64,000 nt of DNA from an uncultured Bacteroidales bacterium (GCA_902788865.1 CADALZ010000001.1:62001-126000), one strand, 5' to 3'. Counted from the stretch's first letter, positions 43,701 to 53,386 are shown. The notes: generated from the sequence alone by a model not told the origin. Translations and numbers: made by a program.

Positions 43701-44579
43701 TTACATAGCGTTTAAGACTTGTTCCTTGATTTGCTCCAGCTCATCTTTCATCTGCACTACGATATTCTGCATCTCTGCTTGGTTGCTCTTGCTGCCAAGC
43801 GTATTGATTTCTCTGCCCATCTCCTGTGCTATGAAGCCCAGCTTCTTACCCTGGCCGGCCTTGCCCTCCAGCGTATCGATGAAATAATTCAGGTGATTGG
43901 ACAGACGCTGCTTCTCCTCGCTGATATCCAGCTTCTCGATGTAGAAAATCAGTTCTTGCTCGAAGCGGTTCTTATCGTAGTCCACCTTCAGGTTTTGTTC
44001 CAGCGAGTTCTGTATGCGTTCCTTGATGGTATTCACACGTTCTTTCTCATAGGGCTCCACCGACTGGAGCAGCTTGCGGATATTGGCTATTTTCTCACGG
44101 AACTTCACTTCCAGTGCTGCGCCCTCCTGACGACGGAAGTCAATCAGTTGCTGAATGGCCTCCTTGACAGCGGCATGAACGGTCTCCCATTCCTCTTCGG
44201 TCAGTTCAGGTACTTCTGTTTTTGTCATCACATCGGGCATGCGGAGCAATGTAGCAAACCAGTCGGCAGGCTCAGGGATACCCGTAGCCTCTGAGATGGC
44301 CTTAATGCGCTGATAGTAGCTGGCCACCAGTTCCTGATTGATAGGGGTAGCTTGTGAGGCGCCCTCCTTCTGCTCTATCCAGAGGCTGAAGTCCACCTTT
44401 CCACGCTCCAGAGCCTGAGCTATTTCTGTTCTGATCTCCATTTCTTTTTCCCGATATAGTGGTGCCACACGGGTAGCTAGGTCCAAGGCCTTACTATTGA
44501 GTGAACGAATCTCGATGTTCACCTTCTTATCTGCCAACTCGGCTACGGCACGGCCGAATCCTGTCATTGAAAGAATCAT
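43701..44579 (-). CDS. yicC: YicC-family endoribonuclease-like protein
   Basis: This 292-residue protein opens with M-I-L-S-M-T-G-F-G-R-A, the invariant YicC start. It ends with the DUF1732 block (F-I-A-Q-E-M-G-R-E-I-N-T-L-G-S-K and later V-Q-M-K-D-E-L-E-Q-I-K-E-Q). Members have RNase activity in other bacteria. It leads the yicC-gmk-nadD operon and is divergent from tsaB. Confidence 0.95.
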   Translation of the reverse strand: MILSMTGFGRAVAELADKKVNIEIRSLNSKALDLATRVAPLYREKEMEIRTEIAQALERGKVDFSLWIEQKEGASQATPINQELVASYYQRIKAISEATGIPEPADWFATLLRMPDVMTKTEVPELTEEEWETVHAAVKEAIQQLIDFRRQEGAALEVKFREKIANIRKLLQSVEPYEKERVNTIKERIQNSLEQNLKVDYDKNRFEQELIFYIEKLDISEEKQRLSNHLNYFIDTLEGKAGQGKKLGFIAQEMGREINTLGSKSNQAEMQNIVVQMKDELEQIKEQVLNAM

Positions 44580-44620
44580 CTTTTAAGTTTTTTTCGCAAA
44601 TGATAGTTTATTTTCTGCTG

Positions 44621-44628
44621 CAAAAATA
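44621..44628 (-). promoter_or_regulatory. Candidate -7 element for yicC-gmk-nadD
   Basis: The minus strand reads TATTTTTG, 42 bp upstream of yicC. A TTG at the expected -33 distance is not present. Confidence 0.45.
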
Positions 44629-44660
44629 CGCTAATATTTTAATAAGTGAAAATATTGCCG

Positions 44661-44668
44661 TAAATTTG
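44661..44668 (+). promoter_or_regulatory. Candidate -7 element for tsaB
   Basis: TAAATTTG lies 32 bp before the tsaB start, fitting TAnnTTTG. No clear -33 element is seen. Confidence 0.45.
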
Positions 44669-44700
44669 CGCAATAAAAAAGAAGGTTATCAGAGATTATT

Positions 44701-45396
44701 ATGTCGTGCATACTTCATATAGAAACATCTACCCAGGCCACCAGCGTAGCTGTGAGCCAAGACGGTAGCAACATATTCGAGAAAGTCAAGAAAGAGGGTC
44801 CTTCCAATGCATCAGTAGATTTAGGGGTGTTTGTGGACGAAGCGCTCTCCTTCATCGACAGCCACGCCATTCCACTGGATGCCGTAGCCGTAAGCTGCGG
44901 ACCGGGCTCCTATACCGGCTTGCGCATCGGGGTGTCGATGGCAAAAGGTATCTGCTATGCTAAGAATGTTCCCCTGCTGGGACTGGAGACGCTGAAGGTG
45001 CTCAGTGTGCCGGTGTTGCTCTATCACGATGAGCTGCCAGATGACGCTCTACTCTGCCCTATGATAGACGCGCGCCGCATGGAAGTCTATGCCGCTGTAT
45101 ATAACAGGGCCTTGAAGGAAGTGCGTGCCACACAGGCAGACATCGTGGACGGACACACTTATGAGGCTTTCTTGGACAAAGGACCAGTGTATTTCTTCGG
45201 CAATGGGGCAGAAAAGTGCAAGACCGAGATTCAGCACCCCAACGCCCGCTTCATAGACGGCATACAGCCGCTGGCCACCATGATGGCTCCGCTGGCTGAA
45301 CAAGCCATAGCTAAGCAGGACTTCAAGGATGTGGCTTACTTCGAGCCGTTCTACCTGAAAGAATTTATCGCAACAACTCCGAAAAAAATCTTATAA
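44701..45396 (+). CDS. tsaB: tRNA threonylcarbamoyladenosine biosynthesis protein TsaB
   Basis: This 231-residue ASKHA-fold protein opens with I-L-H-I-E-T-S-T-Q-A-T-S-V-A-V and has V-S-C-G-P-G-S-Y-T-G-L-R-I-G-V-S-M-A-K-G near 64-83, the family hallmark. It is the non-catalytic partner of TsaD in making t6A37 of tRNA. It starts the plus-strand housekeeping run; the next gene starts 3 bp later. Confidence 0.96.
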   Translation: MSCILHIETSTQATSVAVSQDGSNIFEKVKKEGPSNASVDLGVFVDEALSFIDSHAIPLDAVAVSCGPGSYTGLRIGVSMAKGICYAKNVPLLGLETLKVLSVPVLLYHDELPDDALLCPMIDARRMEVYAAVYNRALKEVRATQADIVDGHTYEAFLDKGPVYFFGNGAEKCKTEIQHPNARFIDGIQPLATMMAPLAEQAIAKQDFKDVAYFEPFYLKEFIATTPKKIL

Positions 45397-45399
45397 TAT

Positions 45400-46047
45400 A
45401 TGAGTCTGAAATATAATACCCAACAGAAGAAGATGGCTCTGCCTGAGTATGGACGCAGTATCCAGAACATGGTGGACTATGCCGTGACCATCGAAGACAG
45501 AGCGGAGCGCCAGTGGTGTGCTAATACCATCATCGACATCATGGGCAATATGTATCCACACTACCGCGATGTGCCCGACTTCAAGCATAAGCTGTGGGAT
45601 CATCTGGCTATCATGTCCGACTATAAGCTGGACATTGACTACCCATACGAAATCGTGCCTAAAGATAAACTTCATGTCAAGCCCAACAACATCCCCTACT
45701 CTAACCATAAGATGCGCTATCGCCACTATGGACAGATGCTTGAAAAACTGATAGGCAAAGCCTGCGAAATGGAAGAGGGTGACGAAAAGGACAATCTGGT
45801 AGCTCTGATCTGCAACCATATGCGTAAGGACTATATGGCCTGGAACAAGGACAGCATGGACGACCAGAAAGTGGCCGACGACCTGCACGAACTTTCTCAT
45901 GGAAAGCTGACTTTCACCGAGGATCTGCGCCAGTTGATGGCCGACCGCATTGATGCTTATTGCAAACCTAAGACCCCTGCACCTGCCCCCAACAACAATC
46001 AGAATGGCAAGCAGCAGAACAGTCGAAATAACAAACGTAAATTCTAA
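45400..46047 (+). CDS. DUF4290 protein
   Basis: This 215-residue protein is soluble and rich in charged residues. It has Y-G-R-S-I-Q-N-M-V-D-Y-A near 16-27 and M-G-N-M-Y-P-H-Y-R-D-V-P-D-F near 50-63, matching DUF4290, a family largely confined to Bacteroidetes. The last 25 residues are Pro/Asn/Gln/Lys-rich and probably disordered. The function is unknown. Tight spacing between tsaB and murA suggests one transcript. Confidence 0.85.
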   Translation: MSLKYNTQQKKMALPEYGRSIQNMVDYAVTIEDRAERQWCANTIIDIMGNMYPHYRDVPDFKHKLWDHLAIMSDYKLDIDYPYEIVPKDKLHVKPNNIPYSNHKMRYRHYGQMLEKLIGKACEMEEGDEKDNLVALICNHMRKDYMAWNKDSMDDQKVADDLHELSHGKLTFTEDLRQLMADRIDAYCKPKTPAPAPNNNQNGKQQNSRNNKRKF

Positions 46048-46052
46048 TTACT

Positions 46053-47357
46053 ATGGCTTCATTTGTCATTGAAGGCGGCCATCGCCTGCACGGGGAGATT
46101 CATCCACAAGGTGCAAAGAACGAAGTACTGGAAATCATCTGCGGCACATTGCTGACTGCAGAAGAGGTAACCGTGAACAACGTGCCCGACATCTTGGATG
46201 TGAACAACCTCATCCAACTGATGAGGGATATGGGAGTGAAGGTAACAAAGAAAGGACTGAACTCCTATAGTTTCCAAGCCGACGATGTGGATCTGAGTTA
46301 TCTGAACAGCGACACGTTCATCAAGCGATGCACCTCTCTGCGTGGCTCCATCATGTTGGTGGGTCCTCTGATAGCTCGCTTTGGTAAGGCGCTGATAGCC
46401 AAACCCGGTGGTGACAAGATAGGCCGTAGAAGACTGGATACGCACTTCTTGGGCATCCAGAAACTGGGCGCCAGCTTCAACTATATCGAGGAGCGCAAGA
46501 TCTATGAAATCACGGCTCCTAAACTGAAGGGTACTTATATGTTGCTCGACGAGGCTTCTGTGACTGGTACGGCCAACATTGTGATGGCTGCCGTACTGGC
46601 CGAGGGAGTTACCACCATCTATAATGCTGCCTGTGAGCCCTACGTACAGCAGCTCTGTCGCATGCTGAATGCCATGGGCGCCAAGATCTCTGGCATCGCC
46701 TCCAACCTGCTGCGCATCGAGGGGGTGAAGGAGCTTCACGGAACCGTACACACTGTATTGCCAGATATGATTGAAGTGGGTAGCTTCATCGGCATGGCTG
46801 CCATGACGCAGAGCGAGATCACCATCAAGAATGTCTCACAGGAGAATCTGGGCATCATCCCCGAGAGCTTCCGCCGCTTGGGTATCTTATTAGAGCAGCA
46901 AGGTGACGATATCATCGTGCCTGCACAGGAGCATTATCAGATAGAATCGTTCATGGATGGCTCTATCATGACCATAGCTGATGCGCCTTGGCCAGGACTG
47001 ACACCCGACTTGCTGAGTGTCATCTTGGTGGTGGCCACTCAAGCCAAGGGCAGTGTGCTCATCCACCAGAAGATGTTCGAGAGTCGCCTGTTCTTTGTGG
47101 ATAAACTCATCGACATGGGGGCACAGATCATTCTCTGCGACCCACACCGCGCTGTGGTCATTGGCCACGACCGCAATTTCCGTCTCCGCGGAGGAAACAT
47201 GACTTCTCCAGATATCCGCGCGGGTATTGCGCTGTTGATTGCTGCCATGAGTGCCGACGGCATTAGCCGTATCCATAACATCGAACAGATAGACCGAGGC
47301 TATCAGGACATTGAAGGTCGCCTGAACGCTATCGGCGCACGTATAACGAGAATCTAA
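46053..47357 (+). CDS. murA: UDP-N-acetylglucosamine 1-carboxyvinyltransferase, Cys-to-Asp type
   Basis: This 434-residue enzyme has G-G-H-R-L-H-G-E-I near 8-16, K22-N23 of the substrate site in G-A-K-N-E, and K-P-G-G-D121-K-I-G-R-R in the active-site loop. It adds enolpyruvate to UDP-GlcNAc, the first committed step of peptidoglycan synthesis. In most species the loop residue is Cys, the target of fosfomycin; here it is Asp, a change known to give a working but drug-insensitive enzyme in other bacteria. The gene is followed by rimM after 1 bp. Confidence 0.96.
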   Translation: MASFVIEGGHRLHGEIHPQGAKNEVLEIICGTLLTAEEVTVNNVPDILDVNNLIQLMRDMGVKVTKKGLNSYSFQADDVDLSYLNSDTFIKRCTSLRGSIMLVGPLIARFGKALIAKPGGDKIGRRRLDTHFLGIQKLGASFNYIEERKIYEITAPKLKGTYMLLDEASVTGTANIVMAAVLAEGVTTIYNAACEPYVQQLCRMLNAMGAKISGIASNLLRIEGVKELHGTVHTVLPDMIEVGSFIGMAAMTQSEITIKNVSQENLGIIPESFRRLGILLEQQGDDIIVPAQEHYQIESFMDGSIMTIADAPWPGLTPDLLSVILVVATQAKGSVLIHQKMFESRLFFVDKLIDMGAQIILCDPHRAVVIGHDRNFRLRGGNMTSPDIRAGIALLIAAMSADGISRIHNIEQIDRGYQDIEGRLNAIGARITRI

Positions 47358-47358
47358 G

Positions 47359-47919
47359 ATGATCCGGGAAGACGAGGTATATCTGGCTGGGGTGCTGAAC
47401 AAGCCGCATGGCACGAAGGGGGAACTGCAGTTCACCATCGCCGATAATGCGTTTATGGCGGATGACGAGGAAGAACTGGACTTCATCTTCTGCAGACTTG
47501 ACGGCATCTTGGTGCCTTTCTATGTAGAGGAATACCGCTTCCGCTCTGACACCACCATGCTGCTGAAGCTGGAAGGCATAGATACAGAAGCAGATGCCAG
47601 AAGGCTGACGGGTGTGGAAGTGTATGCAAAACAAGATGAGCGCACGCCTGCCGAAGATGAGCCCCTCACTTGGAGTTTCTTCCGCGGATGTACCGTGGAA
47701 GATGTACAGGCTGGCGATTTAGGGAAAATCACCCTCGTGGACAATAGTACCCTGAACACCTTATTTATTATTAAGCAAGGGGATAAGGAGCTGATGGTTC
47801 CTGCCCAAGAAGATTTTATAGTTAGCATAGACCGCGCGAAGAGACATATCGTCATGAACCTCCCGACAGGATTGCTGACACTCAACGATCCTGACAAGGC
47901 GAAGGAGGAGGTCTATTAA
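47359..47919 (+). CDS. rimM: Ribosome maturation factor RimM
   Basis: This 186-residue protein has the two beta-barrel parts: an N-terminal RimM domain with L-N-K-P-H-G-T-K-G-E-L near 14-24 and a PRC-barrel-like C-terminal part with L-F-I-I-K-Q-G-D-K-E-L-M-V-P. It assists 30S subunit head assembly through binding to S19. The stop overlaps the ispC start (TAATG). In many bacteria rimM lies beside trmD; here it is with murA and ispC as often seen in Bacteroidales. Confidence 0.93.
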   Translation: MIREDEVYLAGVLNKPHGTKGELQFTIADNAFMADDEEELDFIFCRLDGILVPFYVEEYRFRSDTTMLLKLEGIDTEADARRLTGVEVYAKQDERTPAEDEPLTWSFFRGCTVEDVQAGDLGKITLVDNSTLNTLFIIKQGDKELMVPAQEDFIVSIDRAKRHIVMNLPTGLLTLNDPDKAKEEVY

Positions 47920-49085
47920 TGAGAGAGAACATGAAAAAGAAAATTGCTATATTAGGCTCTACAGGCTCTATAGGTACGCAGGCCCTGCAAGTAATCGAAG
48001 AGCACAGCGACCTGTATGAGGCCTATGTGCTGACGGCCAACCATCAGGTGGACAAGCTCATCGCTCAGGCACGAAAGTTCTGTCCAGAGGCTGTGGTTAT
48101 AGCGGACGAGAGTCTGTATCCGAAGTTGCAAGAGGCTCTGGCCGACTTACCCATCAAGGTGTATTGTGGGGCAGAGGCGCTCTGTCAGGTGGTGACAGAA
48201 GATCCAGTGGACATTGTACTCACCGCTTTGGTGGGGTTTGCCGGACTCAGGCCTACCATCAGCGCCATCCGTGCACACAAGCCTATCGCTCTGGCTAATA
48301 AGGAAACTTTAGTAGTGGCAGGCGAACTTATTGACGCTTTAGCCGCAGAGTACAATGTCCCTATCCTGCCTGTGGACTCTGAGCACTCGGCTATCTTCCA
48401 GTGCTTAGTGGGTGAGATAGGAAACCCGATTGAGAAAATATTGCTCACTGCTTCGGGCGGTCCGTTCCGCACTTTCACGAAGGAGCAACTGACACAAGTC
48501 ACCAAAGAACAGGCGCTGAAGCATCCCAACTGGAGCATGGGGGCCAAAATCACCATCGACTCGGCTTCTATGATGAACAAGGGATTTGAGGTGATGGAAG
48601 CCCGCTGGCTCTTCGGTGTGAAGCCTGAGCAGATAGAAGTGCTGGTGCATCCGCAGAGCATCATCCATTCTGCCGTGCAGTTTGAGGACGGTGCCATCAA
48701 AGCCCAGCTTGGCATGCCCGACATGCGCATTCCCATCCAGTATGCGTTTAGCTATCCAGACCGTCTGCGCTCAGACTTCCCACGCATCGACTTCGGCCTC
48801 TGCCGACAGCTCACCTTTGAGCACCCAGATACGGAGAAGTTCCGCAACTTGGCACTGGCTTTTGAGGCCATTCGCAGGGGTGGAAACATGCCTTGCATCA
48901 TCAATGCAGCCAATGAGATAGCCAATGCAGCTTTCCTGCATGACGAGGTGTCTTTCCTGGGCATGAGTGATGTCATAGAGCAGACGATGCAGCAGGCTTC
49001 TTTCATACAGAAGCCTACGTTCGACGACTATATGGAAACCGACCGTGAGGCAAGGCGCATAGCCCAATCATTTATAAAGAAATAA
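47919..49085 (+). CDS. ispC: 1-deoxy-D-xylulose 5-phosphate reductoisomerase
   Basis: This 388-residue enzyme has the NADPH motif I-L-G-S-T-G-S-I-G-T-Q near 10-20, L-A-N-K-E-T-L-V-V-A-G in the middle, P-V-D-S-E-H-S-A and S-A-S-M-M-N-K-G-F-E-V-M-E-A. It commits carbon to the MEP isoprenoid pathway. The first ATG overlaps rimM; a second ATG at 47931 directly before K-K-K-I is a possible start. Confidence 0.97.
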   Translation: MRENMKKKIAILGSTGSIGTQALQVIEEHSDLYEAYVLTANHQVDKLIAQARKFCPEAVVIADESLYPKLQEALADLPIKVYCGAEALCQVVTEDPVDIVLTALVGFAGLRPTISAIRAHKPIALANKETLVVAGELIDALAAEYNVPILPVDSEHSAIFQCLVGEIGNPIEKILLTASGGPFRTFTKEQLTQVTKEQALKHPNWSMGAKITIDSASMMNKGFEVMEARWLFGVKPEQIEVLVHPQSIIHSAVQFEDGAIKAQLGMPDMRIPIQYAFSYPDRLRSDFPRIDFGLCRQLTFEHPDTEKFRNLALAFEAIRRGGNMPCIINAANEIANAAFLHDEVSFLGMSDVIEQTMQQASFIQKPTFDDYMETDREARRIAQSFIKK

Positions 49086-49101
49086 TAACAGATAAGATTT
49101 A

Positions 49102-50430
49102 ATGGAAACATTTTTGATTAAAGCAATACAACTGATGATGAGCCTCTCTATCTTGGTGCTCATCCACGAATACGGACATTTTCTCTTTGCCCGTCTCTTC
49201 AAAACCCGTGTGACTAAGTTCTGCATCTTCTTCGACCCTTGGTTTACCTTATTTAAATATAAGCCCAAGAACAGTGAGACGGAATATGCTGTGGGCTGGC
49301 TTCCATTGGGTGGCTACACGCAGATAGCAGGTATGATAGACGAAACGCAGGATGCCAAAGACCTGAGTGAAGAGGTGCAGCCGTGGGAGTTTCGCGCCAA
49401 GCCTGCTTGGCAGAGGCTCTTTATCATGATCGGCGGCGTGCTGTTCAACTTCCTGCTGGCTCTGTTCATCTACTCCATGATTCTCTTCACTTGGGGCGAT
49501 AGCTACATTGATCTTCAGAAAGCTCCCCTCGGAATGGATTTCAATGAGACGGGTCACTATGCAGGTTTCCAAGACGGTGACGTACTGATTTCTGCCGACG
49601 GAGAGCCTCTCACCCGCATGGGCACGGACATGCTTACCGCCATTATCGATGCCGAAGAGGTGACGGTGCTGAGAGAAGGAGTGGAGAAGACACTGATCAT
49701 GCCAGACGACCTGATGAACCGTATCTTGGCAGACAGCGTACGCTTTGCCGACTTCCGCTATCCGTTTGTGCTCGACAGTGTGCTGGCTGGTAAACCTGCC
49801 GCTGCTGCCGGACTGCAGAAGGGTGATAGCATCACTCGGATGAATGGAAAGTCGATTGCTTATTTTGACTTCCGTGAGGAGATGGCCAAACGTATGGAGC
49901 GCAACGACGCTAATCATGAGGTGAGCCTGACCTTTATCCGCAATGGTGTAGAGCAAACCACGACCATAACCACCGATGAAAACTATCAGATGGGTGTTTT
50001 GGTGGATTATGTCAGTAGGATGCCTGTTCGCACCAAGACCTACGGCTTCTTTGAGTCGTTCCCTGCAGGTATCTCTTTAGGTGTGAGCACCTTGACAGGC
50101 TACGTCAACCAGATGAAATATATCTTCTCTAAAGAGGGTGTGAAGCAACTGGGTGGCTTCGGTACTATCGGCAGCATTTTCCCAGCCACTTGGGATTGGC
50201 ATCAGTTCTGGACTATGACGGCTTTCTTGAGCATCATTCTGGCCTTCATGAACATACTGCCCATTCCGGCTCTGGACGGCGGACATGTGTTGTTCTTGCT
50301 CTACGAAATCATCACTCGCCGCAAACCGAGCGATAAGTTCATGGAGCGGGCACAGATCACGGGTATGGCCATCCTCTTTGCCTTACTCATCTGGGCCAAT
50401 TTCAACGATATACTGAGGTTCTTGTTTTAA
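49102..50430 (+). CDS. rseP: RIP metalloprotease RseP (site-2 protease)
   Basis: This 442-residue membrane protease has H22-E23-Y-G-H26 in the first helix, two central PDZ-like parts (about 130-300), and the distal metal motif N-I-L-P-I-P-A-L-D-G-G-H near 385-400. It cleaves membrane-anchored regulators such as anti-sigma factors after a first cut. It follows ispC by 16 bp, a widespread pairing. Confidence 0.95.
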   Translation: METFLIKAIQLMMSLSILVLIHEYGHFLFARLFKTRVTKFCIFFDPWFTLFKYKPKNSETEYAVGWLPLGGYTQIAGMIDETQDAKDLSEEVQPWEFRAKPAWQRLFIMIGGVLFNFLLALFIYSMILFTWGDSYIDLQKAPLGMDFNETGHYAGFQDGDVLISADGEPLTRMGTDMLTAIIDAEEVTVLREGVEKTLIMPDDLMNRILADSVRFADFRYPFVLDSVLAGKPAAAAGLQKGDSITRMNGKSIAYFDFREEMAKRMERNDANHEVSLTFIRNGVEQTTTITTDENYQMGVLVDYVSRMPVRTKTYGFFESFPAGISLGVSTLTGYVNQMKYIFSKEGVKQLGGFGTIGSIFPATWDWHQFWTMTAFLSIILAFMNILPIPALDGGHVLFLLYEIITRRKPSDKFMERAQITGMAILFALLIWANFNDILRFLF

Positions 50431-50450
50431 TGTGAGCGGAGGATGACTGT

Positions 50451-52112
50451 ATGAGAAGACTCATGACATACCGACTGATAGCTACCCTACTCTTAGGATG
50501 GCTACTGGTGTCATCCTCCTACGCTACCAACAACCTGCGCCAGTTGTTCGACTCTCTAAACACGGAGATTTCTCACAAGCGCATCTTTGTGGAGCAGAAA
50601 AAGCAGCGCATCGACCAAATCAAGCAAGAACTGCTGTCACCAGATACCAGCTTGCAGCACCGATACGATGTCTATACGAAACTATACAACGAGTACCGCA
50701 AGTTTGTGGTAGATTCTGCCATCACCTACGCCAGCAAGAGTGTGGATATGGCCATTGCCATGGACAAGCCGCTGCTGCGCTATCGCTCTGAGTTTGAGCT
50801 GTCTATCCTCTACGCCATGCATGGGATGTTCTGGCAGGCAGAAGATCTTCTGAAACAGTACCAGTCGTCGGACATCCCACCAGAGATGCGCGAGCTGTAC
50901 TACTACGCCCGCAGCCGATTGTTGAACTACTATATGTACACCTCAAACAGGTCGCAAGAGCTGCTCTATCAAGCCTATATGGACTCGCTATATCAAAGTT
51001 ATACAGACACTCTGTCATACGACTATCGATCTACGAAGGCACAGCGCGAGCCGAATCCTGCCAAACGCGATATTGAGATGCGGAAACTGATGGAGAGCCT
51101 TCCTATCGGTTCGCCAGAATATGCTATTGCAGCCAACTGGGTGGCTTCTCAAGAGAGTATGAGTCAGAAACCCGATGAGCAGAAAGAGCTCTTCATACGC
51201 TCGGCCATAGCCGACATACGCAATGCCATACGCGAAACCCAGTCGCTCTACTCACTCTCGCTAATATGCTACCGTGAGGGCGACGTCACTAGTGCCTTCC
51301 GCTATGCGCAGTCGTCTTTTGAAGATGCCACAATGGCTGGTATCCAGTTCCGCATTGCCCAAGTGTCAGAGTTCTACTCTACAGTCAATGAGGCTTATCA
51401 AATATATGAGCAAGAAGTGCGCGACCGACTGCAACGCCTATTGATACTACTTGGAGTCATATCGCTTTGCTTGGTTATCTCCGTATTTTACATCGTCAGA
51501 CAACTTCGCAAGATTATGCGCATTCGCAAAGACCTCTCGGAGAGCAATGAGAAGTTGCAAAACCTGAATCTGGCTTTGAGTAAAGCTAATACGCAGCTCA
51601 ATGGCAACAACGAGGAACTTTCCAGATACAACACTTTGAAAGAACAATACATCGCCCAGTTCTTCAACATCTGTTCGGGATACATCGACAAGATAGGCGA
51701 CTATCAGAAGTCCCTGTACAAGTTGGCCATCAACAAGAAATACGAAGACTTGGTCAAGAGTCTGAAATCTACATCAGTCATCGATGATGAACTAGAAGAA
51801 CTCTACCACCACTTCGACATCATCTTCCTGCGCCTCTACCCCACCTTTGTAGAAGATATGAATGCCCTGCTGCGTGAAGAAGAACACATAGCGCTAAAAC
51901 CTGGCGTGCTGCTCAACAAAGAGCTCCGTATTTATGCGCTGCTGCGTCTGGGATTCTCCGACGGCGAGCAGATAGCCAACTTCCTCCACTGCTCAGTAAG
52001 CACCATCTATAACTACAAGACCAAGATGCGCAACAAAGCTAAAGGCAACAAAGAGGACTTCGACGAGCAAGTAATGAAGATAGGCTTGACAAGCCCCAGA
52101 GAAAACGGCTAA
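50451..52112 (+). CDS. DUF6377-type TPR membrane regulator with C-terminal HTH
   Basis: This 553-residue protein has a signal peptide (after M-R-R-L-M-T-Y), a periplasmic helical-repeat part (about 30-320), one membrane helix near 328-350, a coiled coil (about 355-400), and a cytoplasmic end with L-R-L-G-F-S-D-G-E-Q-I-A-N-F-L-H and S-V-S-T-I-Y-N-Y-K-T-K-M-R-N-K-A, a LuxR/sigma-4-like helix-turn-helix. It probably senses an envelope signal and regulates transcription directly. It follows rseP by 20 bp, so the two may share a stress circuit; that link is inference. Confidence 0.85.
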   Translation: MRRLMTYRLIATLLLGWLLVSSSYATNNLRQLFDSLNTEISHKRIFVEQKKQRIDQIKQELLSPDTSLQHRYDVYTKLYNEYRKFVVDSAITYASKSVDMAIAMDKPLLRYRSEFELSILYAMHGMFWQAEDLLKQYQSSDIPPEMRELYYYARSRLLNYYMYTSNRSQELLYQAYMDSLYQSYTDTLSYDYRSTKAQREPNPAKRDIEMRKLMESLPIGSPEYAIAANWVASQESMSQKPDEQKELFIRSAIADIRNAIRETQSLYSLSLICYREGDVTSAFRYAQSSFEDATMAGIQFRIAQVSEFYSTVNEAYQIYEQEVRDRLQRLLILLGVISLCLVISVFYIVRQLRKIMRIRKDLSESNEKLQNLNLALSKANTQLNGNNEELSRYNTLKEQYIAQFFNICSGYIDKIGDYQKSLYKLAINKKYEDLVKSLKSTSVIDDELEELYHHFDIIFLRLYPTFVEDMNALLREEEHIALKPGVLLNKELRIYALLRLGFSDGEQIANFLHCSVSTIYNYKTKMRNKAKGNKEDFDEQVMKIGLTSPRENG

Positions 52113-52239
52113 AAATCACTCCAAATTATCTACATTTTTTACCACACTAGTTTTATGTACCTCACTGAAAATAAATCTATTACAAGAATATTAGCCCTAC
52201 ATAAAGATATTTATAATAGGTTATTTCGTTAATCTTGAG

Positions 52240-52247
52240 TATATTTG
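52240..52247 (+). promoter_or_regulatory. Candidate -7 element for the oxidoreductase-DUF1080 pair
   Basis: TATATTTG fits TAnnTTTG and lies 68 bp before the oxidoreductase ATG in the 203-bp gap. Confidence 0.45.
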
Positions 52248-52315
52248 CAATGCTGAAAGTTGTGTTCAGCAGAGAAATGCAAATATTAATTTCAAAATAA
52301 TAATTGAAAACTACC

Positions 52316-53386
52316 ATGATCAAAGTTGGCATCATAGGATTTGGCCGCATGGGCAGATTCTATCTGAAAGAAATGCTTAAGAGCCCTAAATGGGAAGTAG
52401 TTTACATCTGCGATGTCTATGAAGGCTCTCGTGAACTGGCAAGAAAACTTGCTCCTAATGCAAAAGTAATCTCCGACGAAGATATCATCTTCAACGATCC
52501 TGAGATTCAAGTAGTCACCCTCACCGCTCTGGCAGACTCTCGCCTGCAACATGTGACGAAAGCTATCGCTCACGGAAAGCACATTATATCTGAAAAGCCT
52601 GTGGCTGATACCACCGAGAACGAATGGAAGGTAGTAGAGATGGTGGAGAAATCAGACCGTCTGGCCACCGTAAACCTCTATCTGCGCAACTCTTGGTATC
52701 ACCACCAGATGAAGCAGTTCATCCAGGAAGGCGAACTGGGCGAGCTGGCCATCATCCGCATATGCCACATGACCCCAGGTCTGGCTCCAAGCGAAGGCCA
52801 CGAGGCCGAAGGTCCTTGCTTCCACGACTGTGGTATGCACTACGTAGATATCACTCGCTGGTATGCAGAGAGTGAATACAAGACCTGGCACGCTCAGGGC
52901 ATGCGTATGTGGAACTACAAAGACCCATGGTGGGTACAGGCTCACGGCACCTTTGAGAATGGTATAGTATTCGATATCACCCAGGGATTCGTCTATGGTC
53001 AGCTTTCAAAGGATCAGACGCACAACTCTTATACAGATATCATCGGCACTAAGGGTATCGTGCGTATGTCACACGACTTCCACACTGCGGTCATCGACTT
53101 GCGTGGCGTGACTAAGACCGAGCGTATTGAGAAGCCATTCGGATCAAAGAACATCGACATCCTGATAGATTTGTTTGCCGACAGCATCGAATGTGGTAAG
53201 TTGCACCCACAGCTGCCAAGGCTGCGCGACTCTGCCATCGCATCTACCGCTGCATGGAACATGCTGAATGATACGTGGAAGCATGACCTGCCAGCCATCG
53301 GTGATCAGAAGACACTGGATGAAATCCTCTACCGTCGTGCACACATGACCAACGGTTATGGTCTGCTGCATCAGGTAAATTGCTAA
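52316..53386 (+). CDS. Gfo/Idh/MocA-family oxidoreductase
   Basis: The protein is about 356 residues from the ATG at 52316. I reject the TTG four codons earlier because the Rossmann strand M-I-K-V-G-I-I-G-F-G-R-M-G begins right here. It has E-K-P-V near residues 94-97, which holds the catalytic Lys, and H-D-C-G-M-H-Y-V-D-I-T near 168-178 in the second domain. Members oxidise or reduce sugars with NAD(P). It is followed by a DUF1080 gene, a pairing often found in glycoside oxidation pathways that use 3-keto sugars. The sugar is unknown. Confidence 0.92.
   Translation: MIKVGIIGFGRMGRFYLKEMLKSPKWEVVYICDVYEGSRELARKLAPNAKVISDEDIIFNDPEIQVVTLTALADSRLQHVTKAIAHGKHIISEKPVADTTENEWKVVEMVEKSDRLATVNLYLRNSWYHHQMKQFIQEGELGELAIIRICHMTPGLAPSEGHEAEGPCFHDCGMHYVDITRWYAESEYKTWHAQGMRMWNYKDPWWVQAHGTFENGIVFDITQGFVYGQLSKDQTHNSYTDIIGTKGIVRMSHDFHTAVIDLRGVTKTERIEKPFGSKNIDILIDLFADSIECGKLHPQLPRLRDSAIASTAAWNMLNDTWKHDLPAIGDQKTLDEILYRRAHMTNGYGLLHQVNC

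Noticed and set aside
46059..46751. A 230-codon minus-strand frame opposite murA
   Set aside because: Antisense to a conserved enzyme; no family features.
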